From contig NZ_AUHR01000008.1 of the NCBI RefSeq assembly GCF_000423285.1, forward strand, positions 62,001-126,000: DNA of 64,000 nt, written 5' to 3'. Position numbers and translations under genes: made by a program. Below are positions 62,801 to 64,000 of this stretch, one piece after another (within the stretch, counting starts at the first letter, position 1; every line of letters begins with the position of its first letter). The notes below the pieces were generated by a model, which had not been told where the DNA came from, ran no database searches, and saw only the letters and a list, made by a program, of their open reading frames with translations. This DNA comes from Laribacter hongkongensis DSM 14985. Lineage in GTDB: Bacteria; Pseudomonadota; Gammaproteobacteria; Burkholderiales; Aquaspirillaceae.

Positions 62801-64000
62801 ACCCTGCTGCTCGACAAGCGCAACTACGGCTCGATGGCCTGTGGCGACGGCGCCTGTCTCGGCTGCGGCGAAAAGACCGCCATCCACCTGTTCACCTCGA
62901 CCGTCAGCGCCCTGATGCAACCGCGCGTCGAGCGCCAGGTCAAGCGCCTGAAAGACCTGATCACCCGCCTGGAAACCCATGTGCGCCACCAGCTGGTGGC
63001 CGGAGTCGACCTGTCGGATGCCGGCGCGCTGGCCGATGCCAGCCTGGCGGTTCCGGATGGCGACCTGACGCTGTCGCGGCTGGCCGACCTGCTCGACAGC
63101 GGCCATGAAACCACGCTGGTCGACCGGACCTGGCTGAAGGAAATGGGCCAGCTGCTGGCCAGCCTGCGCGATCTGGTCTGGCGCTACGAATCCGGCCCGT
63201 CCGGCAACGGTCGCGCCACCATGGGTGCGGTCAACTCGACCGGCTGCACGTCGGTCTGGGCTTCGTCGTGGCCGTACAACCCCTACCCGTTCCCGTGGTC
63301 GTCGCATCTCTTCCAGGACAGCCCGTCGATGGCACTGGGCCTGTTTGAAGGCCACATGGTGCGCATGGCCGAAGGCTTCCGCGCCATCCGCCGTGCCGAA
63401 GACGTGCTGGCCGGCGAAACCGTGACCCCGGAAAAGGCCCGCTTCTACCAGCGTTTCGGCTGGCACGACTTCAGCCACGAAGAGTGGCAGCTGTGCCCGC
63501 CGGTGGTGGCGATCGGCGGAGACGGCGCCATGTACGACATCGGCTTCCAGAACCTGTCGCGCGCCTTGGCTTCCGGCACCCCGATCAAGGTGCTGGTGCT
63601 GGATACGCAGGTGTACTCCAACACCGGCGGCCAGGCCTGTACCTCGGGCTTTATCGGCCAGGTGGCCGACATGTCGCCGTACGGCAAGGTCGGCCGCGGC
63701 AAGCAGGAAATCCGCAAGGAAATCGGCCTGATCGCCATGGCCCACCGGACCAGCTACGTGCTGCAATCGGCCGTCAGCCACATTCCGCACCTCCTGGGCG
63801 GCTTCATCGACGGCCTCAACAGCCAGCGCCCGGCGCTCTTCAACATCTACGCCGTCTGCCCGGCCGAACACGGCGTGCCGGACGACGCCATGGACCGCCA
63901 GTCGCGACTGGCAGTGGAATCGCGCGCCTATCCGGTCTTCCGTTTCAATCCGGATGCCGGCCCGCTGATCGGCGATGCGCTGGATCTGGAAGGCAACCCG
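59840..64000 (+). CDS. nifJ: Pyruvate:ferredoxin (flavodoxin) oxidoreductase, long form (3' end outside window)
   Basis: This enzyme oxidises pyruvate to acetyl-CoA and CO2 with reduction of ferredoxin or flavodoxin, using thiamine diphosphate and [4Fe-4S] clusters. At least 1387 residues are in the window. The order is the PFOR alpha domain (MAVDGNTAVILCEREASDAAGAYPITPSTQMGE-type start), the gamma domain (IRMHSIGGWGAITTGKNLA), a two-cluster ferredoxin domain (CTACGKCYTVCP near 793, CKGCMACINVCK near 928), then the TPP domain (CGDGACLGCGEK near 1000, GGDGAMYDIGFQNLSRAL near 1226). Standard PFORs have about 1170-1200 residues, so this is a longer subtype. The start ATG 59840 follows GAGAGG. 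Confidence 0.9.
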   Translation, partial: MFGINGKKAAEETRYRYPGERMAVDGNTAVILCEREASDAAGAYPITPSTQMGEYWAEQAANGHVNVSDRPLIFVEPESEHAAAAVTAGLSMTGLRATNFSSSQGIAFMHESLYAAAGKRLPYVLNMGCRAITHASLNVHCAHDDFHCVDDTGFFQLFATNAQEAADLNLIGRRTAELALTPAVVAQDGFLTTHLLEPIRKPERELIAEYLGRPEDLIDSPTPAQRLLFGPTRRRVPALWDVDLPLMSGGVQNQDAFMQTMAAQRPYFYAHVAGLADQAMHEYGKLTGRHYERISRYRCDDADYLIVGMGSMIVEAQAVADWLRAERKLRVGVVGITLYRPFAGDLLGEVIKGRKGVAVLERTDQPLAEDLPLMREVRATLGKCLENGRTQRGKSLPYPGYAAIAATEAPDLYSGVYGLGSRDLQPECLIGAIENMLPEGSQHRFFYLGIDFVSDPQSPIEEASNDSLLQAYPQVRELAVKGSVNPDLMPQGALTIRMHSIGGWGAITTGKNLAMTLFELLDWEIRANPKYGSEKKGQPTTYYLAAAPEPIRLNCEYRYVDVVMSPDPNVFSHSNPLDGLKPGGVFILQASGNDPDAVWASIPALRQREIVDRGIRVFFLDGFSIARDEASNPELQLRMQGNAFQGAFFAASPLMARASLDETRLFSAIEEQLRHKFGAKGERVVTDNLRVVRRGFDETREITDMPLHSAGSPRALPNAPAMLAARPAAEPALGDIHRFWQRTGAYYTAGCGSDRPADPFQALSLLPPVTGLMRDMTQIRFEYPHWQPEKCTACGKCYTVCPDSALPGLVVKPGDLLATLVRRIETGGTPTVHLRRVSRKLETLLHDACDKGGCDTHIGTALESAIAQLLADMPASDSRPGLERELELLRTELGNFDFAITAPYWKVREKQNPGSGGLFALTLNPATCKGCMACINVCKDGALSAQPQDDIAIARMREHWNLWRDLPNTPPEFARISDLDNKIGALETLLLDKRNYGSMACGDGACLGCGEKTAIHLFTSTVSALMQPRVERQVKRLKDLITRLETHVRHQLVAGVDLSDAGALADASLAVPDGDLTLSRLADLLDSGHETTLVDRTWLKEMGQLLASLRDLVWRYESGPSGNGRATMGAVNSTGCTSVWASSWPYNPYPFPWSSHLFQDSPSMALGLFEGHMVRMAEGFRAIRRAEDVLAGETVTPEKARFYQRFGWHDFSHEEWQLCPPVVAIGGDGAMYDIGFQNLSRALASGTPIKVLVLDTQVYSNTGGQACTSGFIGQVADMSPYGKVGRGKQEIRKEIGLIAMAHRTSYVLQSAVSHIPHLLGGFIDGLNSQRPALFNIYAVCPAEHGVPDDAMDRQSRLAVESRAYPVFRFNPDAGPLIGDALDLEGNP

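Noticed and set aside
59816-63871. A 1351-codon open frame on the minus strand opposite the pyruvate oxidoreductase
   Set aside because: It is the mirror of a strongly supported gene. High third-position GC removes stops on the opposite strand. The translation is low-complexity and matches no family.

Overview
The window looks like chromosome from a high-GC betaproteobacterium of the order Neisseriales. Laribacter hongkongensis or a close relative is my best guess, because of the hybrid peroxiredoxin-glutaredoxin, the tetrathionate reductase locus and the Chromobacterium/Neisseria-like housekeeping genes. This is an inference from gene content and style, not from a database match. Almost all of the DNA is dense, high-GC coding sequence with short gaps and hairpin terminators. 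No rRNA, tRNA or CRISPR array was found.

Region 1 (1-2652, minus strand) is the start of a kdpFAB potassium-pump operon that runs off the left edge, with a likely KdpE operator upstream. Region 2 (about 2757-5199) is a small accessory scar. It holds a decayed IS5-type transposase spread over three frames, a long imperfect inverted repeat, an AT-rich orphan gene, and a decayed phage lysis cassette (endolysin, Rz, nested Rz1). Region 3 (5407-10814) has trpG-trpD, a phosphomannomutase, a dihydrolipoamide-dehydrogenase-like flavoprotein and the peroxiredoxin-glutaredoxin. Region 4 (10985-23034) has trkAH, a soluble lytic transglycosylase, an NDUFA9-like SDR, alaS, an MFS exporter, a YjfB-like small protein, trxB and an Smr-domain gene.

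Region 5 (23383-31912) has ssb and the full tetrathionate respiration locus ttrBCA-ttrSR: Fe-S subunit, membrane quinol subunit, molybdenum catalytic subunit, and the sensor kinase and regulator downstream. Region 6 (32214-39017) has a giant DUF748/AsmA-like protein, an RraA-family protein, a LysR regulator and a chemoreceptor. Region 7 (39369-50909, minus strand) is a long housekeeping block: acpS, pdxJ, recO, era, rnc; lepB, lepA; a glutaredoxin-like protein; the envelope-stress operon rpoE-rseA(short)-rseC-mucD; and a MoxR/TerB/thioesterase cluster.

Region 8 (50990-58515, plus strand) has a universal stress protein, a radical SAM protein, darP, mog, a YheT-like hydrolase, trpC (separated from trpGD), an OmpA-type lipoprotein, and speA behind a long leader that looks highly structured. 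Region 9 (58869-64000) has an RnfB-like ferredoxin and an unusually long pyruvate:ferredoxin (flavodoxin) oxidoreductase cut by the right edge. Together, tetrathionate reduction, PFOR and arginine decarboxylase suggest a facultative anaerobe suited to gut-like, acidic or low-oxygen settings.

The points I consider most worth following are the speA leader, the short membrane-less RseA with no RseB, the Rz relic with two in-frame amber codons, the orphan AT-rich gene with the nearby long hairpin, and a nine-G tract inside alaS.
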